Shown: positions 43,551-52,437, counted from the first letter of the stretch. The stretch: 64,000 bases of DNA from CAZCJU01 sp964562175 (GCA_964562175.1 CAZLRV010000011.1:1-64000), one strand, 5' to 3'. Numbers and translations: made by a program. The notes: generated by a model from the letters alone, not told the origin.

Positions 43551-44480
43551 ATGATCAAAATAGAGAATCTAACAAAATACTATGCGGACAACCTTGCGGT
43601 GGATAACATCAGCTTCGAAGTCGGCGACGGCGAGGTAGTCGGCTTTCTCGGCCCGAACGGTGCGGGAAAATCAACTACGATGAATATGCTCACCGGCTAT
43701 CTTTCATCAAGCTCCGGAAACTGTTACATCGACGGTATCGACATTTTGCAGAATCCAAACGAGGCAAAAGCGAAAATAGGCTTTTTGCCGGAGCAGGTAC
43801 CCGTCTATCCGGATATGACCCCGAAGGAATACTTGAATTTCATTTACGACCTCAAGCGTTGCACGCTGAACAGAAAAAAGCATATTGAGGAGATAATCAA
43901 GGTACTCTCGCTCGGCGAGGTGTCCGACCGTCTTATCTCTCAGCTCTCAAAGGGCTACCGTCAGCGTGTCGGCATTGCCGGGGCGTTGGTGTCAAACCCC
44001 AAGGTCTTGATATTCGACGAGCCGACGATAGGACTCGACCCCAGACAGATAATCGAAATACGCTCGCTCATACGCACGCTCGGACGTGACCACACGGTCA
44101 TATTATCGACTCACATTCTGCCCGAGGTCGTGGCGGTATGCGACAGAATAATAATTATAGACAAGGGACGCATACGTGCCGATGAAAAAACGTCGGATAT
44201 AAGCAATCTTGCCGACAGCAGAAAGAGATTTACCATAAGAATAGCCGGAACCAGAAACGAGCTGCAAAACGTGCTTCGCACCTGCGAGGGCGTTGCCTCG
44301 GTTGAATTTATGAGCACCTCACGTGACGGCTCGTCGCTTTTCACCGTGCAATGCAAAACGGGCTACGATGCACGGCGCGTTATATTCAATCGGCTTGCCG
44401 AACGCAATCTTCCCATTTTGGAGCTTACTCCGATAGGTGCGAGCCTTGAGGATATATTTATCGCTCTCACCTCGAAATAA
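43551..44480 (+). CDS. ABC transporter ATPase (GldA-like)
   Basis: 309 residues from ATG 43551, with AAAGGA upstream; a TTG at 43527 would add eight residues that include the ribosome site. It has Walker A GPNGAGKST, Q-loop GFLPEQVPVYPDMT, signature LSKGYRQRVGIAGAL and Walker B VLIFDEPTIGLDP with STHILPE. A C-terminal regulatory tail (about 215-309) follows. It energises the ABC-2 permease encoded next. The set ATPase-permease-GldG-DUF4340 resembles the Bacteroidetes gliding ABC complex GldA/F/G but also occurs in Firmicutes without gliding; substrate unknown. Confidence 0.93.
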   Translation: MIKIENLTKYYADNLAVDNISFEVGDGEVVGFLGPNGAGKSTTMNMLTGYLSSSSGNCYIDGIDILQNPNEAKAKIGFLPEQVPVYPDMTPKEYLNFIYDLKRCTLNRKKHIEEIIKVLSLGEVSDRLISQLSKGYRQRVGIAGALVSNPKVLIFDEPTIGLDPRQIIEIRSLIRTLGRDHTVILSTHILPEVVAVCDRIIIIDKGRIRADEKTSDISNLADSRKRFTIRIAGTRNELQNVLRTCEGVASVEFMSTSRDGSSLFTVQCKTGYDARRVIFNRLAERNLPILELTPIGASLEDIFIALTSK

Positions 44481-44497
44481 GTCGAAAGGATAGTCTT

Positions 44498-45205
44498 ATG
44501 TTTGCAATTTACAAAAAAGAACTTCGTACATATTTTACGACGTTCATAGGTTATGTTTTTATTGCCGCCTTTTTGGTAATATCCTCGCTGTTGTTTATCC
44601 TCATGACCCTCTCGCAGGGGGCGGAATCCGATATAACGGGCTATTATACACTCGTTATATTCGCCTTTGTCGTGCTTATACCGCTTTTGACGATGAAGCT
44701 TTTTTCGGAAGAAAAGCGACAGAGGACGGAGGTGCTTTTGCTCACCTCGCCCGTGAGCCTTATGGGCATGGTGCTTGCAAAATATCTTGCCGCATTTACC
44801 ATGTTTGCCTCGACCATGCTCGTTTCCTGTATAGATCTCATACCGCTGTATATGTACGGCGAGCAGAATACGGGCGTTATCGTGGGCAATGTCGTATCCG
44901 TTCTTCTTGTCGGAAGCGGATTTATAGCCATAGGCGTTTTCATATCGTCGCTTACCGAAAACCAGCTTGTTTCCGCTGTTTGCACGATAGGCGCGATAAT
45001 GCTGCTTTTGGCAATAGGTATGCTCTCCACCTCCATAGGCTTCCAGCCGCTCCGTGAGGTTCTGAATTTCTTTTCGATATTCAACAGATATACCTATTTC
45101 ACCTACGGCATTATAGATTATTCGTCTCTCATATATTATTTTTCGATAACGGTAATTTTCCTGTTTTTGACGGTTCGTGTGTTTGAACGTCGCAGATGGG
45201 CATAA
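44498..45205 (+). CDS. ABC-2 type permease (GldF-like)
   Basis: 235 residues with six membrane helices (YVFIAAFLVISSLLFILM... to YYFSITVIFLFLTVRVFERR). The cytoplasmic-facing motif MKLFSEEKRQRTEVLLLTSPV is typical of NosY/GldF-type permeases. It starts 17 nt after the ATPase gene and precedes the GldG-like gene. It forms the membrane pore of the complex. Confidence 0.92.
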   Translation: MFAIYKKELRTYFTTFIGYVFIAAFLVISSLLFILMTLSQGAESDITGYYTLVIFAFVVLIPLLTMKLFSEEKRQRTEVLLLTSPVSLMGMVLAKYLAAFTMFASTMLVSCIDLIPLYMYGEQNTGVIVGNVVSVLLVGSGFIAIGVFISSLTENQLVSAVCTIGAIMLLLAIGMLSTSIGFQPLREVLNFFSIFNRYTYFTYGIIDYSSLIYYFSITVIFLFLTVRVFERRRWA

Positions 45206-45223
45206 GCGGAGGGCATGAGATAT

Positions 45224-46798
45224 ATGAAAAACAATAACAAGAAAAAAGAAAAGCTCTCATTAAAATCGGCACTTGGCAGCAGAAAATTCAAATTCGGCTC
45301 GCTTGCCGTCACCCTTACCGTGTGCTTTGTCGCATTGGTAATACTCGCAAACGTCATAATAAGCAATTTATTTTCCAAAAACGGAATATACAGCGACATG
45401 ACCGGCTCAAAGATATACACTCTGTCGGAGGAAGCGATTGCGTATTTGGAGCAGCTCAATTGCGATATTACGATAAAATTCGCTCAGCCCGAAGATACGA
45501 TATCCTCAAACGCATATCAGACAATGATATACCGCTGTGCCAAGGAATACGCCGAGGCGAGCAAAAATTATCCGCATAAAGTCAGCATTGAAAGCTTCGA
45601 TGCACTGCTTGAGCCTACGAAATTCGAGGAATATAAAAAGCTTATATCCACCGATTGGGCGGACACAAATGTCGTTATAGAGAATGCAAACGGTCAGGCG
45701 GTAGTTTATGCTCAAAAAGCCTTCTTCACCTCGGACGGCAGTACCACCGTCGGCTTTTCGGGTGAAAAGAAGTTTATGAACGCCTTTCTGCAGCTGGGCG
45801 GCGTTGAACGCCCCGTGGTCTGCTTCACGACGGGACACGGAGAGGTCAAGGGTACCGCCGTATACAACGACAACGGAGATTACATCGGCTACACGCTCGA
45901 GGACGATGCGAAATACGAGGAATTTTTCAGAATGTTCGACGATTCGGGCTTTGAGCTTCGTTGGATAGACCTTGCAAAAGAAGATATTCCGAGCGAATGC
46001 CGCTTGCTTGTAATACTCGACCCTCAAAAGGATTTCATATCAAAGGACCTTGACGATCTGTCAAGCAACTCGGAGATAGACAAGGTCAAGGCATACTCGG
46101 CAAATATAAATATGGGCTCGACTATGATATTCAAGGGCGCCCTCGGCGTACAGTTCCCCGTGCTTGACCAATTTCTTGCCGAATATAACATAGAGATAGA
46201 TTCCACGAAAGTAATAAAAGAGAGCAGTGAAAATTCCGTATCGACTGACGGTGCATCGTTCACGGTAAAATATACCACCTCCGGACTCGGCTCATCGGTT
46301 CAGCAGAATTACAGAAATCTCAGAACGAGATTTACAAACGCCGCCCCGATGAGTATTCTTCCGAACAACGATGAATACTCGACTATTTCCACCTCCTCCG
46401 TATTTACGACTTCAACAGCCGCCATGGTCGGTGCGGCAACAGGTGACGGTGCGGAATATACAACGGGCAAATACGATCTTATGGCCATAGCCGAAAAGCG
46501 TCACATAAAAGACAATGAGGATCTTACGGGCTATGTCTTGGCGTGCGGCTGTCCCGATATGCTTGAGTATGTCGGCTCTCAATCGTACGCAAACCGTGAT
46601 GTTATAAACTCGCTCATTCAAAAGCTTCCGCTCAAAAAGACTCCCATTGCTTTGGACTATAAGAAATTCGACGATTACGGCTTGACCTCCATAACCTCAA
46701 GTGCCGTCAGCACGTGGTCGATAATTCTCGTCGGTGTTATGCCCGCCTGTGTTCTTATTGCGGGCTGTGTTGTGGTTATTCGCAGAAAGAGAAGATAA
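45224..46798 (+). CDS. GldG-like ABC auxiliary protein (DUF7088/ABC_transp_aux)
   Basis: 524 residues. I chose ATG 45224 because GGAGGG lies 10 nt before it, whereas ATG 45215 is only 1 nt from that site. An N-terminal membrane helix (LTVCFVALVILANVIISNLF) precedes the extracytoplasmic domain with the GldG signature YSDMTGSKIYTLSEEAIAYL and VVCFTTGHGEVKG. A C-terminal membrane helix (WSIILVGVMPACVLIAGCVV) ends in RRKRR. It has the IFT52-like fold. Its last base overlaps the ATG of the DUF4340 gene (TAATG). Confidence 0.9.
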   Translation: MKNNNKKKEKLSLKSALGSRKFKFGSLAVTLTVCFVALVILANVIISNLFSKNGIYSDMTGSKIYTLSEEAIAYLEQLNCDITIKFAQPEDTISSNAYQTMIYRCAKEYAEASKNYPHKVSIESFDALLEPTKFEEYKKLISTDWADTNVVIENANGQAVVYAQKAFFTSDGSTTVGFSGEKKFMNAFLQLGGVERPVVCFTTGHGEVKGTAVYNDNGDYIGYTLEDDAKYEEFFRMFDDSGFELRWIDLAKEDIPSECRLLVILDPQKDFISKDLDDLSSNSEIDKVKAYSANINMGSTMIFKGALGVQFPVLDQFLAEYNIEIDSTKVIKESSENSVSTDGASFTVKYTTSGLGSSVQQNYRNLRTRFTNAAPMSILPNNDEYSTISTSSVFTTSTAAMVGAATGDGAEYTTGKYDLMAIAEKRHIKDNEDLTGYVLACGCPDMLEYVGSQSYANRDVINSLIQKLPLKKTPIALDYKKFDDYGLTSITSSAVSTWSIILVGVMPACVLIAGCVVVIRRKRR

Positions 46799-48579
46799 TG
46801 AACGAAAACGAAAACAAAAAAGATATCTCGGACGACGAAAAAAACGCCGAGCTTCACGAAATAATGTACGGTGCCGCTTACGACGAGTACCGTGAGGAGC
46901 TTGGCGAGGACGAGGGCGAGGGTGAGCTTGAGCTGACGACGTTTTCACTCGGCGAGCAAGAGCAGAGCGAGGCGTTGCCAAAGCAAACAATGGTAAAAAA
47001 GCAAACAAAGCTTATAATACTGTTTTCCTCCCTATTTGTCGTTATACTTGCGCTTTTCCTTGTTTTGGGGCCTGTCGGCTTTGACGTTTTCGGCTTCAAA
47101 ACGGAGTCGGATGCGCCGACGATACCGTTTGTCGACGGTGAGATCCCGCTTTCCTCCTCCGGTAAGCGTCTGCTCATAGAGCATATTGAGAGAGACAACA
47201 TACAATCTATACAGGTGCATAATTCATACGGCGATTATACCGCATATTACAACAAGCTTAATAGCGAATTTTGCTTTCTCGGTGCGGAGGATGCGTTGTA
47301 TAACGAAACACTGTTTTCCTCCCTTGTGGTAAGCTCCGGCTATGTGCTTATGCAAGACAGATTGAGCCACGAGGAACGAAGCTCCGATTACTCCGAGTAC
47401 GGTCTGGGACAGAACGACGATCGAGCATACTATATAATCACCAAGCGTGACGGGGTAAGCTACAAGCTCTACATCGGCAAGCCAACGCTTGACGGCAGCG
47501 GCTACTACGTCATGGTAGACGGACGCGATGAGATATATATAGTTTCTTCCTCTATCAATACCACGCTTCTTGCCGATATGAAAACGCTTCTCACTCCGCT
47601 TATAACCTTTCCCATCGAGGGCAACGACTTTTACACTCAAATTTCGAGATTCTATATAAGCCGCAACAGCGAGCCGTATATCGGTATATCCTATGTCGGA
47701 GAGACGGAGGATAAGGAGTATACCGGCGTTACAATACCGTTTACCGTATTTTATCCGAAATACTTTGCCGCTTCCACCACTCAGGTGCAAGCGCTGTATG
47801 CCTCGGCGGTAAACCTTACGGGAGATGAGATACTTGAGGTCGGCATCTACGTTGAGGACGGTGTCGATGAGGACGGAAACAAGAAATACAAGCTTCGTGA
47901 CGGCATCGGCGATAAATATTTTCTCAATGAACCTGCGTATGATATGCTTTATTACTACACCGAAAACGATTATATCAGCTTTGTGACCTTCTCTCCGAAG
48001 CAAACGGACGAGGACGGTGAAGAATTTTATTACGCTTCATCGCAGGTATACGATACGATAGTCAGAATAAGTGCGGATAAGGTCAAATTCCTCGAATGGA
48101 ACCTCGTCGATTACATCGAGCGTACGATATTCAATTATCAAATAGATTATGTAAAGAGCATTGACATTGTCGGAAAGGATACGAATTTCCTTTTCGAGCT
48201 GACCGGCACGGGCAATGCACTGCAGGTGACCGAACAATATTCGGGCAAGATACTCAAGTCCTATCCAAAGGGCGAAAGTCTCGATGCTCCGGACAATGTA
48301 TACAACTTCAGACAGTTTTATAAGACCTCACTCACCGTATATACGGAGGACGTTGCGGACGACGTAACGGAAAAAGCCCTGCTTCTCACCGTTACCGTTA
48401 CATTACGTAACGGCAAGGAAATGAAATATGAGTTTTATTCTTATTCCGATCTGCGGTGCTATTATACCATAAACGGTGAGGGCGAGTTTTTCGTTAAACG
48501 CTCTATTGTAACGAAAATGGTAAACGACGCTCAAAAGGTGGTTGACGGTATTGCCGTTGACTCGGAAGCCGAGATCTGA
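46798..48579 (+). CDS. DUF4340 protein of the GldG-type ABC operon
   Basis: 593 residues from ATG 46798, which overlaps the upstream stop (TAATG). A very acidic cytoplasmic N-terminus (DDEKNAELHEIMYGAAYDEY..) precedes one membrane helix (LIILFSSLFVVILALFLVLG) and a large extracytoplasmic beta-rich region with repeated DUF4340 features (SVQVHN-like, LYIGKPTLDGSGYYVMVDGR, FLEWNLVDYIERTIF). DUF4340 proteins are the usual fourth member of these operons and probably assemble with GldG outside the membrane. Function unknown. Last gene of the operon. Confidence 0.88.
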   Translation: MNENENKKDISDDEKNAELHEIMYGAAYDEYREELGEDEGEGELELTTFSLGEQEQSEALPKQTMVKKQTKLIILFSSLFVVILALFLVLGPVGFDVFGFKTESDAPTIPFVDGEIPLSSSGKRLLIEHIERDNIQSIQVHNSYGDYTAYYNKLNSEFCFLGAEDALYNETLFSSLVVSSGYVLMQDRLSHEERSSDYSEYGLGQNDDRAYYIITKRDGVSYKLYIGKPTLDGSGYYVMVDGRDEIYIVSSSINTTLLADMKTLLTPLITFPIEGNDFYTQISRFYISRNSEPYIGISYVGETEDKEYTGVTIPFTVFYPKYFAASTTQVQALYASAVNLTGDEILEVGIYVEDGVDEDGNKKYKLRDGIGDKYFLNEPAYDMLYYYTENDYISFVTFSPKQTDEDGEEFYYASSQVYDTIVRISADKVKFLEWNLVDYIERTIFNYQIDYVKSIDIVGKDTNFLFELTGTGNALQVTEQYSGKILKSYPKGESLDAPDNVYNFRQFYKTSLTVYTEDVADDVTEKALLLTVTVTLRNGKEMKYEFYSYSDLRCYYTINGEGEFFVKRSIVTKMVNDAQKVVDGIAVDSEAEI

Positions 48580-48626
48580 CAAAGCAACGGTATGCCGAAG
48601 CATTTGGCATAATTGGAGGTAATGAT

Positions 48627-49883
48627 ATGAGTACAAGGGAATATGTTATCGGACTTTGCACCGATGCGGCGGCATCACGCTCGTCGCTTGCCGACTCCTC
48701 GGTTGCAAAAAGGAATGAAATACTTTCGACTATAGCAAAAAAGCTTGCTTGCGACACCTGCGTTAAAGAGGTGCTTGCGGCAAACGAGCTTGATATAAAG
48801 GCGGCAAGAGAAAACGGAATGTCCGAGGCGATGGTAGACCGCTTGACGCTCAGCGAGGCAAGGCTCAATGCAATGATAGGTTCGCTCAATAAGCTCATTG
48901 CTCTGCCGGATGTTTTGGGCGAGGGTGAATGCTTTACACGTCCAAACGGGCTGAAAATAAAAAGAGTTTCCGTTCCGCTCGGCACTATCGGTATAATATA
49001 CGAGTCACGTCCTAATGTAACTGTCGATGCCGCCGCAATATGCATTAAAACGGGCAATGCCGCAATTTTAAGAGGCGGCAAGGAAGCAATAAACTCAAAC
49101 AAGGCTCTTTCACACCTGATAAAGGACTCTCTAACACAGTGCGGTGCGGACGGCAATTGCATACAGCTGATCGAGGACACGAGCCGTGAATCGAGCCTTG
49201 CCCTTATGGAGGCAAGAGGCTATATTGATGTGCTTATTCCGAGAGGCGGCAAGGGGCTTATCCGTTCGGTATGTGAAAACGCACGTGTTCCCGTTATCGA
49301 AACGGGAGCCGGCAACTGTCATGTGTACGTTGAAAAAACGGCACCACTTGATATGGCACTGCGTATCGTGTTGAACGCAAAGCTTCAAAGACCCTCGGTC
49401 TGCAATGCCGCAGAGTCGTTGCTTGTCGATTCACAGATAGCCCCGACGTTTCTTCCGATGCTTTATGAGGCTTCGAGAGAAAAAAGCCTCATATTCAAGG
49501 GCGATGATGAAGTCAAAAAAATGATCCCCGAAGCACTTGATGCAACAGAGGATGATTATTATGCCGAGTATAACGATTATATAATGTCTGTAAATATAGT
49601 ATCCGGCGTTGATGAAGCTATTTCAAGAATAAATCACTATTCCACACACCACAGTGAGGCAATAGTCACAAACGATATAGCAGCCGCCGATCGTTTCACC
49701 GCTCTCGTTGACAGTGCGGCGGTATATGTAAACGCATCCACACGCTTTACCGACGGTGAGGAATTCGGCTTCGGTGCGGAAATAGGAATTTCAACGCAAA
49801 AGCTTCACGCAAGAGGTCCCATGGGTCCCAAACAGCTTACAACGTATAAATACGTAATTGAGGGCAACGGACAGATCAGATAA
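48627..49883 (+). CDS. proA: gamma-glutamyl phosphate reductase ProA
   Basis: 418 residues, the usual length. It reduces glutamyl-5-phosphate to the semialdehyde in proline synthesis. The ALDH-like fold includes VPLGTIGIIYESRPNVTVDA and LRGGKEAINSN, and the catalytic Cys259 is in QRPSVCNAAES. FGAEIGISTQKLHARGPMGP lies near the C-terminus. GGAGG precedes ATG 48627. A small hairpin, TATGCC...GGCATA (about 48591-48611), sits in its leader. proB and proC are not in the window. Confidence 0.97.
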   Translation: MSTREYVIGLCTDAAASRSSLADSSVAKRNEILSTIAKKLACDTCVKEVLAANELDIKAARENGMSEAMVDRLTLSEARLNAMIGSLNKLIALPDVLGEGECFTRPNGLKIKRVSVPLGTIGIIYESRPNVTVDAAAICIKTGNAAILRGGKEAINSNKALSHLIKDSLTQCGADGNCIQLIEDTSRESSLALMEARGYIDVLIPRGGKGLIRSVCENARVPVIETGAGNCHVYVEKTAPLDMALRIVLNAKLQRPSVCNAAESLLVDSQIAPTFLPMLYEASREKSLIFKGDDEVKKMIPEALDATEDDYYAEYNDYIMSVNIVSGVDEAISRINHYSTHHSEAIVTNDIAAADRFTALVDSAAVYVNASTRFTDGEEFGFGAEIGISTQKLHARGPMGPKQLTTYKYVIEGNGQIR

Positions 49884-49969
49884 AGATGAGCATATATATC
49901 ATTTTTGCCGTGTCGTTTTGCTTTGCCGCAAACGCCCCCAAAATAGTGAAAATGAGTTACAGCTTGCTC

Positions 49970-49998
49970 TTGACAAAATACCGAGGTTGTGGTATAAT
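49970..49998 (+). promoter_or_regulatory. consensus promoter of the antitoxin RNA
   Basis: Perfect TTGACA (49970-49975), 17-nt spacer and perfect TATAAT (49993-49998), reading into 50005-50093. No protein-coding frame follows on this strand. Confidence 0.85.
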
Positions 49999-50004
49999 AA
50001 ATAT

Positions 50005-50093
50005 ACAAGAAGAGAGACACCGGTAACGGTTGCCTTGCCGAGATGAACTAATCGCCCATCATTGCAAGAGTCAGGCGGTTAGTTCTTTTTATT
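50005..50093 (+). ncRNA. antisense RNA antitoxin of a type I TA locus
   Basis: Predicted RNA of about 88 nt. It ends in a strong intrinsic terminator: GAACTAATCGCC (50045-50056) with GGCGGTTAGTTC (50074-50085), then T5. Its 3' half is complementary to the last codons and 3' end of the toxin mRNA (overlap 50079-50093 plus downstream). Its 5' half contains CCTTGCC (50033-50039), which is also complementary to the toxin's ribosome-binding region, because the same heptamer occurs again on the plus strand at 50176-50182. Two separated contact regions, one at the translation start and one at the terminator, is the plan of RNA II in the par system of plasmid pAD1. Function inferred from organisation. 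Confidence 0.7.
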
Positions 50094-50165
50094 GTCATTA
50101 TTGACAAATGTAATGATCGCCATGATAAACAGGGCGAGTTGAAATAACTCAGACCATGTAACCAT
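50079..50165 (-). CDS. 28-residue membrane-peptide toxin (type I TA, holin-like)
   Basis: ATG 50165 with AAGGGG 8 nt upstream. The peptide begins MVTWSELFQ, continues LALFIMAIITFV as a single hydrophobic helix, and ends NNDNKKN. The short acidic/aromatic start, one membrane span and charged tail match the putative holin-like (Hol-Tox) and Fst/TxpA-type toxins, which depolarise or disturb the membrane. The stop codon lies inside the antitoxin terminator stem. The mRNA leader (from about 50283) has CCTTGCTT (50255-50248), able to pair with AGGCAAGG over the ribosome site, and a hairpin AAGGAGG...CCTCCTT (50193-50229), so translation should be restrained before antisense binding. Confidence 0.75.
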   Translation of the reverse strand: MVTWSELFQLALFIMAIITFVNNDNKKN

Positions 50166-50289
50166 ATGCAACACCCCTTGCCTATATAGAGTAAGGAGGT
50201 TTTTCATTCTTAAGAACGTCTGCCTCCTTCGTATAAGTAAATATACAAAGCAAGGCGACCGCCACCGTTATTGTGTCTCTCTTGCATTT

Positions 50290-50318
50290 ATTGTATCATA
50301 TTTTATTGCGTTAGTCAA
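50290..50318 (-). promoter_or_regulatory. promoter of the toxin mRNA
   Basis: On the minus strand: TTGACT (50318-50313), 17-nt spacer and TACAAT (50295-50290). Transcription starts near 50283. The start regions of both RNAs share AGAGAGACAC...TAACGGT...GCCTTGC, forming imperfect inverted repeats at 50011-50039 and 50251-50280. Confidence 0.75.
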
Positions 50319-50350
50319 TAGAATTTCGAAAAAGAGCCGAAAATGTCGAG

Positions 50351-50392
50351 GAGCAGCCTCAAATGCGAAATTAACCACATTTGAGGCTGCTC
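50351..50392. terminator. terminator at the end of glmM
   Basis: Perfect 15-bp stem GAGCAGCCTCAAATG (50351-50365) with its complement (50378-50392). A GTTTTTATG tail follows on the plus strand. On the minus strand the T-run is weaker and 8-10 nt away, so it may end glmM less efficiently or shield it from the TA locus. Confidence 0.75.
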
Positions 50393-50397
50393 TGTTT

Positions 50398-51747
50398 TTA
50401 TGTCAAATTCTTTTCTATGACGCTTGCCACGCACTCGGCTTGCCTTTGTATCAACTCATCGTCCTCGCCCTCTGCCATAACTCTGATAAGCGGCTCCGTT
50501 CCCGACGGACGAACTACCACACGTCCCGTATGTCCGAGCGTTTTTTTGGCTTGCTCGATAGTTTCTTTGATCTCCTTATCCGTATAGAAGCGGAGCTTAC
50601 CCTCTGAGGATACCTTGATATTTATCATCGTTTGCGGATAGCGCTTCATTACCTTTGACAGCACGGAAAGCTTTTCTTGCTTGCGTTTCATAAGCGATAA
50701 GAGCTGTATCGCCGTCAGCTGTCCGTCACCCGTCGTCGCAAAATCTCCGAATATTATATGTCCGGACTGTTCGCCGCCGAAATCATATTCTTCAAGCAAC
50801 ATTTTTTCCAGAACGAACCTGTCTCCGACCTTAGTCGCTTCAAATCTCAAGCCGTTTTGTTCGCAGAATTTTTCAAAACCGAAGTTTGTCATTATAGTGC
50901 CGACAACGGTATTTTTATTTAGCTTTCCGCGCTCGCTGAGATCCTTTGCGCATATTGCCATTATCATATCGCCGTCTATAACATCGCCGTTTTCGTCAAC
51001 GGCAAGGCACCTGTCCGCATCGCCGTCAAAGGCGACACCGGCATCATAGCCGCCCTCACGCACTATACGCGAAAGCTCCTCTATATGAGTTGAGCCGCAA
51101 CGGACATTTATATTTGCGCCGTCGGGCTTGTCGAAAAATATCTTACAATCCGCACCGAGAGAGGTGAAAAGCCGTTGAGCGGTCACGGAAGCGGCGCCGT
51201 TTGCACAGTCAAGCGCTATTTTAAGTCCGTCAAGCGAATTGGGTACGGATGAACGGAGATGATCGACGTAATCCTTTACCGCATTATAGCCGCCCCATAT
51301 TTTACCCACGTTATCACCTGTCGGCATGGGTATACTGTCCGCATGGTCAAGCACAAGCGATTCTATGCGTTCCTCCAGCTCGTCGGGGAGCTTGTAGCCG
51401 TCACCGGAAAATATTTTTATTCCGTTAAATTCCGCCGGATTATGAGATGCGGACACCATGATTCCCGCATCTGCCTTGTATTTCACCACAAGGTAAGCCA
51501 CCGCCGGTGTTGGAACGACACCGAGCTGTATAACATCCGCACCGACCGAGCATATGCCCGCGGTTATACACGAGGTCAACATATCGGATGACATTCTCGT
51601 ATCGGAGCCAAGCACGAACACGGGACGACGACGCACCCCGTCCGTCAAGACCGCAGCAGCCGCACGTCCGATATTCAGTGCAAGCTCACAGCTAAGCTCC
51701 GAATTTGCTATACCTCTCACGCCGTCCGTTCCGAATAATCTTCCCAT
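50398..51747 (-). CDS. glmM: phosphoglucosamine mutase GlmM
   Basis: 449 residues. It converts glucosamine-6-phosphate to glucosamine-1-phosphate for UDP-GlcNAc and peptidoglycan. The start MGRLFGTDGVRGIAN is typical, the phosphoserine loop is SASHNP with Ser101, metal-binding is DGDADRC, the sugar loop is GGEQSGHIIF and phosphate binding is RPSGTEPLIRV. It is last gene of the apgM-lepB-rbgA-rnhB-yraN-GlmU-like-glmM operon; its ATG is 1 nt from the upstream stop. Confidence 0.97.
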   Translation of the reverse strand: MGRLFGTDGVRGIANSELSCELALNIGRAAAAVLTDGVRRRPVFVLGSDTRMSSDMLTSCITAGICSVGADVIQLGVVPTPAVAYLVVKYKADAGIMVSASHNPAEFNGIKIFSGDGYKLPDELEERIESLVLDHADSIPMPTGDNVGKIWGGYNAVKDYVDHLRSSVPNSLDGLKIALDCANGAASVTAQRLFTSLGADCKIFFDKPDGANINVRCGSTHIEELSRIVREGGYDAGVAFDGDADRCLAVDENGDVIDGDMIMAICAKDLSERGKLNKNTVVGTIMTNFGFEKFCEQNGLRFEATKVGDRFVLEKMLLEEYDFGGEQSGHIIFGDFATTGDGQLTAIQLLSLMKRKQEKLSVLSKVMKRYPQTMINIKVSSEGKLRFYTDKEIKETIEQAKKTLGHTGRVVVRPSGTEPLIRVMAEGEDDELIQRQAECVASVIEKNLT

Positions 51748-51748
51748 T

Positions 51749-52429
51749 TCAGTCCCTCTCCCTCTTTGTTTTTATAACGATACTGCCCGCATTTTTATAA
51801 ATGCTGTCCTCGGCAATAACACCCCTTACACAGCTCGTCGGGTATATCGTACACCGCCGTCCGACCACCGTGCCGGGATTAAGCACGCTGTTACAGCCTA
51901 TTTCCGCATGATCACCGACAATTGCACCCATTTTTCGTAAGCCCGTTTTGAGCGTTTGAGTACCGCATCGTATCACAACATTCGTTTTGTCACTCTTGAT
52001 ATTGGAAATTATCGCGCCGGCACCCATATGCGCATGATATCCGAGTATGGAATCACCGACATAATTAAAATGAGGAACATCGACCCTGTCAAAAAGAATG
52101 CAATTCTTAAGCTCCGTTGAATTGCCGACAACACATCCGCATCCGACTATTACCGAGCCTCTTATAAATGCGCAGTGGCGTATTTGGGCATCGGGCATTA
52201 TAAGTGTCGGCGGCATTATGCACGCACTCGGAGCAACCTCCGCATCGTTGCTTATCCATACGCCCTCACACGGCGAATAAAACTCTGTTTTATCTATCGT
52301 TTTGATAAGCTCATATATTATTTCTTTAATATGCGGTATTGCCTCATGCGGATATTCATATTTTCCGATATACTTCCCTGCCGCACTGTGTTGCAGATCG
52401 AGCAAAGCTTGAGTTTTAATCGTTTCCAT
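51749..52429 (-). CDS. GlmU-like left-handed beta-helix acyltransferase
   Basis: 226 residues from ATG 52429, with GAGGT 6 nt upstream; a GTG at 52441 would overlap yraN. A short helical N-terminus (AGKYIGKYEYPHEAIPHIKE) is followed by hexapeptide repeats (CEGVWISNDAEVAPSACIMP, VIVGCGCVVGNSTELKNCIL, YVGDSILGYHAHMGAGAIIS, MGAIVGDHAEIGCNSVLNPG). It resembles the acetyltransferase half of GlmU with no nucleotidyltransferase domain. Next to glmM, it could acetylate glucosamine-1-phosphate, but the CoA site cannot be judged by eye; it could also serve another sugar nucleotide. Confidence 0.8.
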   Translation of the reverse strand: METIKTQALLDLQHSAAGKYIGKYEYPHEAIPHIKEIIYELIKTIDKTEFYSPCEGVWISNDAEVAPSACIMPPTLIMPDAQIRHCAFIRGSVIVGCGCVVGNSTELKNCILFDRVDVPHFNYVGDSILGYHAHMGAGAIISNIKSDKTNVVIRCGTQTLKTGLRKMGAIVGDHAEIGCNSVLNPGTVVGRRCTIYPTSCVRGVIAEDSIYKNAGSIVIKTKRERD

Positions 52430-52437
52430 ATTATACC

